From positions 1 to 5,486 of the forward strand of contig PKYX01000057.1 of NCBI GenBank assembly GCA_003132825.1: a stretch of DNA of 5,486 nt, in the 5' to 3' direction. A model generated the notes under the pieces. That model did no database searches and had not been told where the DNA came from. It worked only from the letters and a program-made list of their open reading frames with translations. This DNA comes from Acidobacteriaceae bacterium. GTDB taxonomy: Bacteria > Acidobacteriota > Terriglobia > Terriglobales > Acidobacteriaceae. Position numbers and translations under genes: made by a program. Of the stretch, positions 1 to 5,413 are shown one piece after another (position 1 is the stretch's first letter; each line of letters starts with the position of its first letter).

Positions 1-468
1 GTGGTTGGCATTGTTGTAGAGAGTGTCGTCCTTGAGCAGTTTTCCCACCGTGCCCTTGCCGGCATCGAGGTCGCTGGTCAGAGCCGCCAGCTTGGTCATA
101 GTGGTGTCGATCTTCTTTGCCAGTTCCTCGTCGTTGAGCAATCTTCCAGCAGTTCCCTTGCCTGCATTCAGGTCTTCGCTCACCTTCTTGAAGTTCGCGA
201 TCGTGTCGTTGGCATTGTTGTAGAGAGACGGATCCTTCAGGAATTTCCCCGCGGTCCCTTTGCCCGCTTGCAGGTCGTCGATCACTCCATTCATCTTGTC
301 GAGCGTTGCGACGAACTTGTTGTAGGCGTCGTTGCTATTGACTAGCTGGCCCAGGCTGCCTTTTCCTTTGGCGATCTGATCGACAATTCCCTGGAAATCC
401 GCGACCGTCTCCGAGAAACGGTTATAGAGGGTAGGATCGTAAATCAACTTGCCGATTGAACCTTTGCC
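1..468 (-). repeat. Tandem 34-residue (102 bp) repeats in the MCE protein tail
   Basis: GKG motifs start at residues 178, 212, 246, 280 and 314 of the MCE protein, exactly 34 residues apart each time. The unit reads roughly G-K-G-[ST]-x-G-[KRQ]-[LF]-[LIV]-x-[DS]-x-x-x-[YA]-N, followed by a charged amphipathic helix. The fourth unit lacks the YN pair. DNA identity is also visible: ggcattgttgtagagag occurs at 7-23 and again at 211-227, 204 bp (two units) apart. The last unit runs off the window. GKGT/LLxD/LYN-type tail repeats are known to me from other MCE proteins; they are thought to extend a periplasmic helical structure. Confidence 0.85.
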
Positions 469-999
469 ACTTTCCGCGAAGGCGAGGATGCGGTCGGCGC
501 GCTTGAGCAGCGCGTCCATGTTCTGCAGCGTGCTCTGGCTGGAGCGCACCACTTCGTTAAAGTCAGGATGGACCTGTGTGGCGAGCGTGTCGCCATCCAG
601 AACCAGCGGACCGATGGCCTGCGAGCTGTCCATATCCATAAAGGTTTCGCCCAACACGCCGGCAGTCTCGAGAGAAGCGAGGGTATCGCGGCGGAGGTTG
701 AAGTCGTATCTCGTACTCACCTTCATGATTATTTCGACGGGAGTGACCTGTTTGTCTTTGTCGGGGACAATAATAATTTTCACAACATTGCCAATATCCA
801 CGCCACTGAGCCGCACCGGCGCGCCCGGCCGCAGTCCTTCCGCGTTGTCGAAGTATGACTTCAGAGTGATTCGACGCGCGAAGATGCCGCCGATCCCGCC
901 GGACATCAGGAACAACAGCAGCGCCAACACCAGGCTGGCGACAATCACCGTCACGCCGACGCGAAGTTGAGACCATTTGAGCTGCTTCTGACTCGGCAA
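1..999 (-). CDS. MCE/MlaD-family lipid-transport protein, C-terminus cut by window edge
   Basis: Likely a substrate-binding subunit of an MCE-type phospholipid transporter, anchored in the inner membrane and projecting into the periplasm. 333 residues are visible and the frame is still open at base 1. Reading order: a short basic cytoplasmic tail, one membrane helix at about residues 14-33, then an MCE domain at about 44-125 with the typical features FDNAEGLRPGAPVRLSGVDIG (49-70, split here as family wording) and an LGETFMDM-like strand near 116-123. A long helical tail follows with five evenly spaced GKG motifs. The start is TTG: an in-frame TGA lies at 1009-1011, GAGGA sits six bases upstream, and the first in-frame ATG (residue 32) would cut the membrane helix. 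Family membership is recognised from sequence; transport function is family knowledge. No mlaE- or mlaF-like gene lies directly upstream. mlaD itself is not claimed because the tail is unlike that of E. coli MlaD. Confidence 0.9.
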   Translation of the reverse strand, partial: MPSQKQLKWSQLRVGVTVIVASLVLALLLFLMSGGIGGIFARRITLKSYFDNAEGLRPGAPVRLSGVDIGNVVKIIIVPDKDKQVTPVEIIMKVSTRYDFNLRRDTLASLETAGVLGETFMDMDSSQAIGPLVLDGDTLATQVHPDFNEVVRSSQSTLQNMDALLKRADRILAFAESGKGSIGKLIYDPTLYNRFSETVADFQGIVDQIAKGKGSLGQLVNSNDAYNKFVATLDKMNGVIDDLQAGKGTAGKFLKDPSLYNNANDTIANFKKVSEDLNAGKGTAGRLLNDEELAKKIDTTMTKLAALTSDLDAGKGTVGKLLKDDTLYNNANH

Positions 1000-1005
1000 A
1001 TGATT

Positions 1006-1010
1006 TCCTC
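1006..1010 (-). promoter_or_regulatory. Ribosome binding site selecting the TTG start of the MCE gene
   Basis: GAGGA on the minus strand, six bases before TTG at 997-999. It overlaps the in-frame TGA at 1009-1011, which rules out any earlier start, so this site fixes the unusual TTG initiation. Confidence 0.75.
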
Positions 1011-1022
1011 AGAACGCGATCT

Positions 1023-1038
1023 CCGCCGTTCTCGGCGG
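1023..1038 (-). repeat. Perfect inverted repeat in the leader of the MCE gene
   Basis: Arms CCGCCG (1023-1028) and CGGCGG (1033-1038) with a four-base loop, between the stop of the spermidine-synthase-like gene and the MCE ribosome binding site. No T-run follows on either strand, so it is not a convincing intrinsic terminator. It could be a weak attenuator or an mRNA-stabilising hairpin. An ATCATA/TATGAT -10-like hexamer lies at 1076-1081 on the minus strand but has no matching -35. Confidence 0.4.
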
Positions 1039-1100
1039 CACGGAACAGCTCCACGCCCTGCTGTCCCTTCGCTGCATCATAACAAAACCGGAGCCCACTC

Positions 1101-3503
1101 TTACGCGTGTTGTAAGTGGAGGGTCGGCAGCAGCAACAGGGCGAGCAGGTAGGCCGCAACTCCGCAGGCCAGGGTCACGTTCAAGCCAAATTGGATCGCG
1201 ATCACAATGGCCAGCACGGAACCGAGCACGCTGGCGGCGGCATTCATCGCCCAGGCCCACTCCACGGCATTGTCCGCGCTGGTCGCCCCGCTGGGGACAT
1301 CAAGGCCAGAGCGGGCACCCAGCGCCCGCAAGCCCGTTGGGAACGGCATCCCCATTACGAAACCGAGGGGTATCAGCAACAGGCCGCTCACCACCAGCCG
1401 AAAACCGAACGCTAACCCCACCCACGCCGCCAGCCCGCGGGGCAGAAGAAATACCTCGGCAATCAACGCCACAATCACCAGTACAAGCGGCATCCAGGCC
1501 ATTTCGGTGCGGGGAAGCCAGCGGCGCGAAAACAGGCTTCCGGCCCCGCTCGACAGCATCAGCAAAAAGATCACCACCGTCAGCGCATAGGTTGGGTGCC
1601 CCAGAAAAAGCACAAAGCGCTGGATAAACGCAATCTCCACCAGAATGTAGCCCAGACCGACGGCAATGAAATACAGCAAACGCATGGTATGTTGGCGGCC
1701 GCCGCCGCCGCGCACGGCCAGTGGGACGATGAGAAACGCCAGCACCGCTAGCAGAGAAATCAGTAGCACCATTCCAAGCACGGCGACGCCGAGATTGACC
1801 TTCCAGTCAATTCCCTGCTGCAACCCGGCCTGATGAAAAAGCTGGCCCAACTTCACGGTGAAGAAAAAGAAGGGGGCGTTGTCGTTCACCGGGGCGACGT
1901 TGTAGGCATATTGTCGAGCGAAGGCGTAGGGATCGTTGCTCGCAATCAAGGCGGAGAAGGCATTGTCGCCGGGATCGGAGGGCAGATAAAGCGCAGCCAG
2001 GTCGCGGTTCTCGAGATGCGCCCGAACCGCTGCTTCCTCTTCCGGAGTGAAGGCGCTTTTCTTCGCCAGCACGACCACCGGGATCCCGTCTTCATCGAGA
2101 TCGCCTTCGGAAACCACCATGAAATTCCTGGCGGGATTCTGCACCCCCAGACGGTGAAGCGCGTCGATAGCCACCGAAACCACCCGCAAGGCTTCGCGCG
2201 GCTGCTGGAATTCCCAGCGGGTGATGGCGATCATCCCGTCCGGCTTGAGGTGTTCGAAATATTCCTGAAACGCCTCGACCGTGTAGAGGCTGTTTTCGCT
2301 CAAGGCAAAGGCACCGGCCGCGGTCGAGGCCCAGGTATCGACCAGCGTCATCTGCACCACGTCATATTGCTGGCCGGCATTGCGGATGAAGGAGCGTCCA
2401 TCAGTGACCTGAATATGCACGCCGGGCCGTTCGTACAGGTGATAGGCGTAATCGGCGTAGCGGCCGCGCATGATGGTGTTGGCGATGATGGGATTGATTT
2501 CGATCCCGGTGACATCGGGGCTGCCATTGGCCACGGCGCGCAACACGTCCACACCTCCGCCCGGGCCGATGATGGCGAACCTGCCACGGGGGCGCAGCAC
2601 ATTGGCCAGCGCCGGAGGAGCAGCCATCAGATTTTTCTGCCACACCGTACCCTGCCACTGCCTGGGATCGGCATTCATGATGTAGGTGGAGGCGTCGGCG
2701 TCGATCACGATAGCTTTGGCATTTCCCTGGTCGTCGACCTCGACCCGCGAGATTGCATTCCAGCGCGCGAACTCGACCCAGGAGGAATCGCGCAACACGC
2801 CCTTGGCGTAGATGACGTCGATCATGCGCCCCGCATGGTTGACCCCGATCACGAGCAGCAGAGCCCCGGCCAGCAGATAAGTCAGCTTCCGCATGCCGCT
2901 CGTCGTCGCCCAGACCGCGCCGGCTGCGGCGGCCATCGCGCCGGCGAACAGAATGGTGTTCGGTCCTCCCAGAAAATTGAGCAGCGGGACAATGCCCAGG
3001 CAGGCCAGCGCACCCCCGGTGAGATCCGCCCCGTAGAGGCGCGGAATGTGGGCTGACTCGCGCGCGAACACAATCGAGAATTCCAGGCCGGTGACGAAGA
3101 AAGGAATGGCGGAGACCAGATACATCGCAGTCAGACGAAGAAAGTTTTGCCGCGACAGCTCGAGAGAAACCGGGATGCGCAGCACGACTTCAAGGACACA
3201 AGGCACAATCAGGGCATTGGCGGCCGAGAGCCGGGCCATGAGCTGCCGGGTTTCAAAGCGCATCAGCCGCCGCTTGCCCAGATAGGCGAACACTCCTCCC
3301 GCGCCCAGACCGAGCAGCGCAATCGAGATGGCCAGGAAGGCGAAGTGGTAAAAAAGCACAACGGAAAACAGCCGGGTCAGCGCCAGTTCGAGCAACAGGG
3401 CCGAGAAGCTGCTGAACCCGATTCCCGCCAGCAGCACGCGGTTTCGAGCCTTCTCCGAGGCGGCCGCTCGAACCGCGGCGAGGGTTTCACTCATGGCGGG
3501 CAT
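1101..3503 (-). CDS. Large membrane protein with a central spermidine-synthase-like SAM-binding domain
   Basis: 800 residues in three parts. The N-terminal part (about 22-222) has around seven hydrophobic segments. The central soluble part (about 225-555) is a class I SAM-binding fold with a glycine-rich loop GPGGGVDVLRA (313-323), an acidic strand-2 end GIEINP (333-338), VTDGRSF (366-372) and YDVVQMTLVDTW (380-391). PVNDNAPFFFF (538-548) matches the 'DD-RPFF' turn usual in this group. The C-terminal part (about 570-795) has around seven more helices, with GFVMGMPFPTGLRALG (714-729) and WAWAMNAAASVLGS (749-762), both typical of membrane spermidine-synthase-like proteins. The position of the usual catalytic Asp appears to be Thr386, so aminopropyl transfer to putrescine is doubtful. 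The substrate is unknown. Start is ATG at 3501-3503; a second ATG at 3492-3494 is equally possible and neither has a clear ribosome binding site. It follows acpS by 90 bp on the same strand. Confidence 0.87.
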   Translation of the reverse strand: MPAMSETLAAVRAAASEKARNRVLLAGIGFSSFSALLLELALTRLFSVVLFYHFAFLAISIALLGLGAGGVFAYLGKRRLMRFETRQLMARLSAANALIVPCVLEVVLRIPVSLELSRQNFLRLTAMYLVSAIPFFVTGLEFSIVFARESAHIPRLYGADLTGGALACLGIVPLLNFLGGPNTILFAGAMAAAAGAVWATTSGMRKLTYLLAGALLLVIGVNHAGRMIDVIYAKGVLRDSSWVEFARWNAISRVEVDDQGNAKAIVIDADASTYIMNADPRQWQGTVWQKNLMAAPPALANVLRPRGRFAIIGPGGGVDVLRAVANGSPDVTGIEINPIIANTIMRGRYADYAYHLYERPGVHIQVTDGRSFIRNAGQQYDVVQMTLVDTWASTAAGAFALSENSLYTVEAFQEYFEHLKPDGMIAITRWEFQQPREALRVVSVAIDALHRLGVQNPARNFMVVSEGDLDEDGIPVVVLAKKSAFTPEEEAAVRAHLENRDLAALYLPSDPGDNAFSALIASNDPYAFARQYAYNVAPVNDNAPFFFFTVKLGQLFHQAGLQQGIDWKVNLGVAVLGMVLLISLLAVLAFLIVPLAVRGGGGRQHTMRLLYFIAVGLGYILVEIAFIQRFVLFLGHPTYALTVVIFLLMLSSGAGSLFSRRWLPRTEMAWMPLVLVIVALIAEVFLLPRGLAAWVGLAFGFRLVVSGLLLIPLGFVMGMPFPTGLRALGARSGLDVPSGATSADNAVEWAWAMNAAASVLGSVLAIVIAIQFGLNVTLACGVAAYLLALLLLPTLHLQHA

Positions 3504-3593
3504 TTGGCGTCTGGTTCAAGAATGCGACAGTCTACCAGAGACCGGTTTCGGGCTCGCAGAGTAAGGATCTCCGGCTCGCGCATTTCCCCGATT

Positions 3594-3971
3594 TCAATTT
3601 TCCAGAATCACTTGCGCGATGGCTTGCTCCGAGGTGTGGGACAGTGACAGCGCCACGTGCTTTGTGCCCAACCTCGCGGCGAATTCCGCCGCCTTGCCAT
3701 GGAAGGTGAGGGTGGGCCGTCCTCCCGGCTGGCGGCTCACTTCGAGGTCGCGCCAGCGCACCCCGTGACTCCAACCCGTGCCCAGGGCTTTCATGGCGGC
3801 TTCCTTGGCCGCGAAGCGCGCCGCATAGCGCTCCGCCCGATTGGCCTTCGAGTCGCAATAACGGATCTCGCCTTCGGTAAAGACCCGGCGCAAGAAGCGG
3901 TCGCCGAAGCGCTGAATGCTCTCCGCGATGCGGGCCACTTCCGCAATGTCGATGCCGGTCCCGACGATCAT
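3594..3971 (-). CDS. acpS: Holo-[acyl-carrier-protein] synthase
   Basis: Transfers the 4'-phosphopantetheine arm of coenzyme A to a serine of apo-acyl carrier protein, switching on ACP for fatty acid synthesis; cytoplasmic. 125 residues is the normal size for the AcpS type. It begins MIVGTGIDIAEVARI, where Asp8 is the expected magnesium ligand. The block RFAAKEAAMKALGTG (52-66) carries Glu57, the second ligand, and the CoA-contacting lysine. The C-terminal LSLSHTSEQAIAQV (108-121) is the usual closing strand. All key residues are present and nothing suggests decay. ATG at 3969-3971 gives the canonical N-terminus, although no strong ribosome binding site precedes it. It starts 36 bp after the stop of the upstream DUF6526-like gene, so the two may share a transcript. 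In many bacteria acpS sits beside pdxJ or alr; neither is here. Confidence 0.96.
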   Translation of the reverse strand: MIVGTGIDIAEVARIAESIQRFGDRFLRRVFTEGEIRYCDSKANRAERYAARFAAKEAAMKALGTGWSHGVRWRDLEVSRQPGGRPTLTFHGKAAEFAARLGTKHVALSLSHTSEQAIAQVILEN

Positions 3972-4007
3972 CGAGTCAAGGTAGCACAGCGCCAGGCTTG
4001 CGACGGT

Positions 4008-4445
4008 TCAAACCCGCCAGTAATCAGGCCGCCAACTGCGCACCGCTTTCTTGATGTCTCTGCGGGAAAGATTTTCGCTCACCGCCCGCTGTACGAGGCC
4101 AGCAAGTTCTTCGTCCGAGGCAAACCGCATTCCGATCAGCTGGTCCTCGCTGAGCTTGGCGATCTGGGAACGTTCGGATTCCGCCAGCAGCGCGGTCAAT
4201 CGCAATCTCTCCTCCAGCCGAATGATGCGGTCCTGGACCTTGAGCGCATTGGTCCGAATCTTGGTCACGGCCACCAGGGCAGCCATCGCGAACACCACTC
4301 CCCAGGCCGAGTAAAAGCCTGGATGTCGCACCAGTACGACCACGCTCGTCACCCAGGAGGCGATAAAAACCGGAAGAACGAAAAAATGAAACGGAGGATC
4401 GAAGCGGGCGTGATGACCCAGATCCTGCGGAGACTTCTCAGCCAT
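4008..4445 (-). CDS. Small two-helix membrane protein, DUF6526-like
   Basis: 145 residues from ATG at 4443-4445. The N-terminus MAEKSPQDLGHHARFDPPFHFF resembles the conserved opening (a short 'NH-RFDPPFHFF' segment) of the uncharacterised family I know as DUF6526; this is a recollection, not a search result. Two hydrophobic helices at about 21-40 and 44-62 form a hairpin, followed by a charged, probably helical region (about 64-100, rich in R, E, K and L) and a cytoplasmic-looking tail ending WRPDYWRV. A TTG eight codons upstream is in frame, but GAGGAG six bases before the ATG decides for the ATG. Function is unknown; the shape suggests a membrane-anchored cytoplasmic helix that could pair with another protein. 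It is the first gene of the minus-strand set and faces away from the rRNA operon. Confidence 0.85.
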   Translation of the reverse strand: MAEKSPQDLGHHARFDPPFHFFVLPVFIASWVTSVVVLVRHPGFYSAWGVVFAMAALVAVTKIRTNALKVQDRIIRLEERLRLTALLAESERSQIAKLSEDQLIGMRFASDEELAGLVQRAVSENLSRRDIKKAVRSWRPDYWRV

Positions 4446-4451
4446 GGCGTG

Positions 4452-4457
4452 CTCCTC
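4452..4457 (-). promoter_or_regulatory. Ribosome binding site of the DUF6526-like gene
   Basis: GAGGAG on the minus strand with a six-base spacer to ATG at 4443-4445. It lies inside the alternative longer frame that starts with TTG at 4467-4469, and is the reason for preferring the shorter protein. Confidence 0.75.
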
Positions 4458-4584
4458 GAGGTGCTTCAATTGCCTGCCGGCGGCGCCAGCTCGCGACTCG
4501 ATCCAGGCGGAACGCGATCCTGCAGGGCGGTGGCAGTCTAACCCATCTTCCCAGCGATTGCTTCATGCCCGCCCAGGCCGACCG

Positions 4585-4606
4585 TTCTCTCGATCCGAGG
4601 AGAGAA
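4585..4606. repeat. Perfect 7-bp inverted repeat upstream of the DUF6526-like gene
   Basis: Arms TTCTCTC (4585-4591) and GAGAGAA (4600-4606) with an eight-base loop; an alternative inner pairing is CTCG (4589-4592) with CGAG (4596-4599). No T-run follows on either strand. It lies about 140 bp upstream of the minus-strand gene set, so it could be an operator or a leader hairpin. Confidence 0.4.
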
Positions 4607-4756
4607 TCTAGAAGTGCTGTCGCTGCGAACGGCTGTCGCTCCATGAGCTGGTTTGCCGCGGTGAGAAATTGTCGTCCGGCTTGGCGACCAGCGCGCAGGG
4701 AATCAAAAGACTAAATGATCGCACCGCGCAAAAGGCCTCTTCGGGAAATACTCCGC

Positions 4757-4786
4757 TTGCGTTTTCCGGGATGCATCTGGTATAAA
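4757..4786 (+). promoter_or_regulatory. Candidate extended -10 promoter, distal rRNA promoter or small-RNA promoter
   Basis: TTGCGT (4757-4762), an 18-base spacer and TATAAA (4781-4786) preceded by TG at 4778-4779, giving the extended -10 form TGGTATAAA. It is the best sigma-70-type match in the intergenic region. Transcription would begin near 4793, about 620 bases before the 16S gene. It points toward the rRNA operon, so it may be a distal rrn promoter or drive a separate small RNA. Confidence 0.5.
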
Positions 4787-4792
4787 GAATTC

Positions 4793-4975
4793 ACCGAGAG
4801 CAGTGTGAGTGGCTAGCTGGGCGAATTTGTCGAAACTCTCGTCGCTCGTCCAGCATCTAAACAAATACAGGTTAATCCTGCAAATTGGCTCCGGCCACGG
4901 GGCTGTCATTCGGGGACAGAGTTCCTCGAAGGGTTTAAGCGTTTTTCGCGAAGAACCTCCAAAAAGGATCTTTTT
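4793..4975 (+). other. Structured stretch, possible small RNA or distal rRNA leader
   Basis: Downstream of the extended -10 promoter several pairings line up. GCGAATTTG (4821-4829) pairs with CAAATTGGC (4881-4889) with one mismatch, enclosing CAGG/CCTG (4868-4871 with 4877-4880). Then come CTGTC/GACAG (4903-4907 with 4915-4919), a GGTT/AACC plus GCG/CGC hairpin (about 4932-4957), and AAAAAG/CTTTTT (4961-4966 with 4970-4975), whose five T residues could act as a weak stop. An alternative pairing CGAGAG/CTCTCG (4795-4800 with 4836-4841) is incompatible with the first stem. The length, about 180 bases, is near that of 6S RNA, but I do not see the long closed hairpin that 6S requires. Boundaries and existence are inferred. 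Confidence 0.25.
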
Positions 4976-5075
4976 CCAAGTTATCGACTTCCGCCTGCGC
5001 TCGTGTTGAACAAGCCGTGTGCCGAGATGGCACTGGCGTTTGTGCGGAAGTAGCGTTCCGTTGCGCGCTCACGAA

Positions 5076-5097
5076 GGTCCTCCGAGAACCGAGGGCC
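5076..5097 (+). repeat. Hairpin upstream of the proximal rRNA promoter
   Basis: Arms GGTCCTC (5076-5082) and GAGGGCC (5091-5097) pair over seven positions with one G-U wobble around an eight-base loop. No T-run follows, so it is not a standard terminator. Confidence 0.4.
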
Positions 5098-5140
5098 GAC
5101 GGCTGAGAACTGGTCTCCAATGTGGAAAAGCGGTGGAAAT

Positions 5141-5157
5141 CCCACTGCCGCAGTGGG
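5141..5157. repeat. Perfect palindrome abutting a -35 hexamer
   Basis: Arms CCCACTG (5141-5147) and CAGTGGG (5151-5157) around a three-base centre. The right arm ends directly before the TTGACA at 5158. The position would suit a regulator-binding site at the rRNA promoter; alternatively it is a stem in a transcript coming from the distal promoter. Confidence 0.55.
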
Positions 5158-5187
5158 TTGACAGTCAGCGCTGGAAGCAGATAGCTT
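5158..5187 (+). promoter_or_regulatory. Candidate proximal rRNA promoter
   Basis: A perfect -35 hexamer TTGACA at 5158-5163. The -10 is weak: TAGCTT at 5182-5187 with an 18-base spacer, or ATAGCT at 5181-5186 with 17. Transcription would start near 5195, giving a leader of about 220 bases that includes the boxA-like signal and three hairpins, a layout usual for rrn operons. The -35 is clear, the -10 is not. Confidence 0.5.
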
Positions 5188-5249
5188 GTACAGGTTTCGA
5201 GGACAGGCGGAGTCGCACTTGTGTGTCTCCGCATTGGACTGAAAGCGCG

Positions 5250-5261
5250 CCGCTCAGGCGG
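5250..5261 (+). repeat. boxB-like short hairpin of the rRNA leader
   Basis: CCGC (5250-5253) and GCGG (5258-5261) around a four-base loop, ten bases before the boxA-like sequence. A small hairpin before boxA is the order seen in E. coli rrn leaders; the stem is short, so the call depends on position. Confidence 0.35.
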
Positions 5262-5270
5262 AAGGCGATT

Positions 5271-5285
5271 CGGTTCTTTGACAAC
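5271..5285 (+). promoter_or_regulatory. boxA-like rRNA antitermination signal
   Basis: cggttctttgacaac closely follows the boxA pattern TG[CT]TCTTT[AG]A[CA]A known from rrn leaders, where the NusB-NusE complex binds the nascent RNA and prevents Rho termination. It lies about 130 bases before the 16S gene, as expected. The embedded TTGACA (5278-5283) has no -10 at the right distance and is read as part of boxA. Confidence 0.7.
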
Positions 5286-5304
5286 TAGGTTGAACGTGCC
5301 AGTC

Positions 5305-5342
5305 GTGAGAGGAAGGCTCGGGTGAAATCCGAGCGATCTCAC
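5305..5342 (+). repeat. Two-tier stem-loop in the rRNA leader
   Basis: Outer arms GTGAGA (5305-5310) and TCTCAC (5337-5342), inner arms GCTCGG (5316-5321) and CCGAGC (5329-5334), all perfect. They are separated by an asymmetric purine internal loop (GGAAG opposite GA), with a seven-base terminal loop. Twelve exact pairs in nested order make a real RNA structure likely. Confidence 0.7.
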
Positions 5343-5351
5343 AAGATAGAA

Positions 5352-5378
5352 CCGCCATTTCTTTCGAGGAAATGGTGG
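5352..5378 (+). repeat. Strong 10-bp hairpin in the rRNA leader
   Basis: Arms CCGCCATTTC (5352-5361) and GAAATGGTGG (5369-5378) pair over ten positions with one G-U wobble; the loop is seven bases. It may help fold or process the precursor rRNA. Confidence 0.7.
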
Positions 5379-5380
5379 CA

Positions 5381-5405
5381 GTCTGCCAACTACCCGTCGG
5401 CAGAC
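5381..5405 (+). repeat. 7-bp hairpin just before the 16S 5' end
   Basis: Arms GTCTGCC (5381-5387) and GGCAGAC (5399-5405), perfect, with an eleven-base loop, ending about nine bases before the expected mature 16S 5' end. In most bacteria this area pairs with sequence behind the 16S gene to form the RNase III processing stem; that partner is outside the window. Confidence 0.6.
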
Positions 5406-5413
5406 AACAGGTT

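Larger units (their letters stand above)
4446..5413. other. Long intergenic region between divergent protein genes and rRNA operon
   Basis: About 970 bp with no convincing protein gene. Open frames of 60-160 codons occur on both strands, but none has a recognisable protein, and several overlap the hairpin-rich rRNA leader. The left third (to about 4750) must contain the promoter for the minus-strand genes, but I could not place a good -35/-10 pair there. The rest holds plus-strand promoter candidates and RNA structure, listed separately. A small direct repeat, gctgtcgct, occurs at 4616-4624 and 4632-4640. Confidence 0.7.

Noticed and set aside
449..970. 173-codon plus-strand frame opposite the MCE gene
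   Set aside because: The minus strand encodes an unmistakable MCE domain here; the plus frame is serine- and threonine-rich shadow sequence.
1833..3056. 407-codon open frame on the plus strand
   Set aside because: It lies antisense to the well-supported spermidine-synthase-like gene, is rich in H, G, R and D with no recognisable domain, and is typical of shadow frames in GC-rich DNA.
3510..3540. TCTGGT/ACCAGA inverted repeat between acpS and the downstream gene
   Set aside because: Six-base arms with a long loop of about 18 bases and no T-run; too weak to call a terminator or operator.
4457..4469. Longer DUF6526-like protein starting from TTG at 4467-4469
   Set aside because: GAGGAG six bases before the ATG at 4443-4445 and the family-like N-terminus MAEKSPQ favour the shorter form.
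3657..4541. 294-codon open frame on the plus strand
   Set aside because: It is antisense to both acpS and the DUF6526-like gene, spans their gap and shows no protein-family features.
4809..5009. 66-codon plus-strand frame starting with GTG
   Set aside because: There is no clear ribosome binding site and no recognisable protein; RNA structure explains the stretch at least as well.
5158..5220. Possible tRNA around ggtttcgagg
   Set aside because: The GTTTCGA resembles a T-loop, but no acceptor, D-arm or anticodon stem can be formed around it.
5278..5283. Second TTGACA as a -35 hexamer
   Set aside because: No -10 occurs 15-19 bases downstream, and the hexamer is part of the boxA-like motif.
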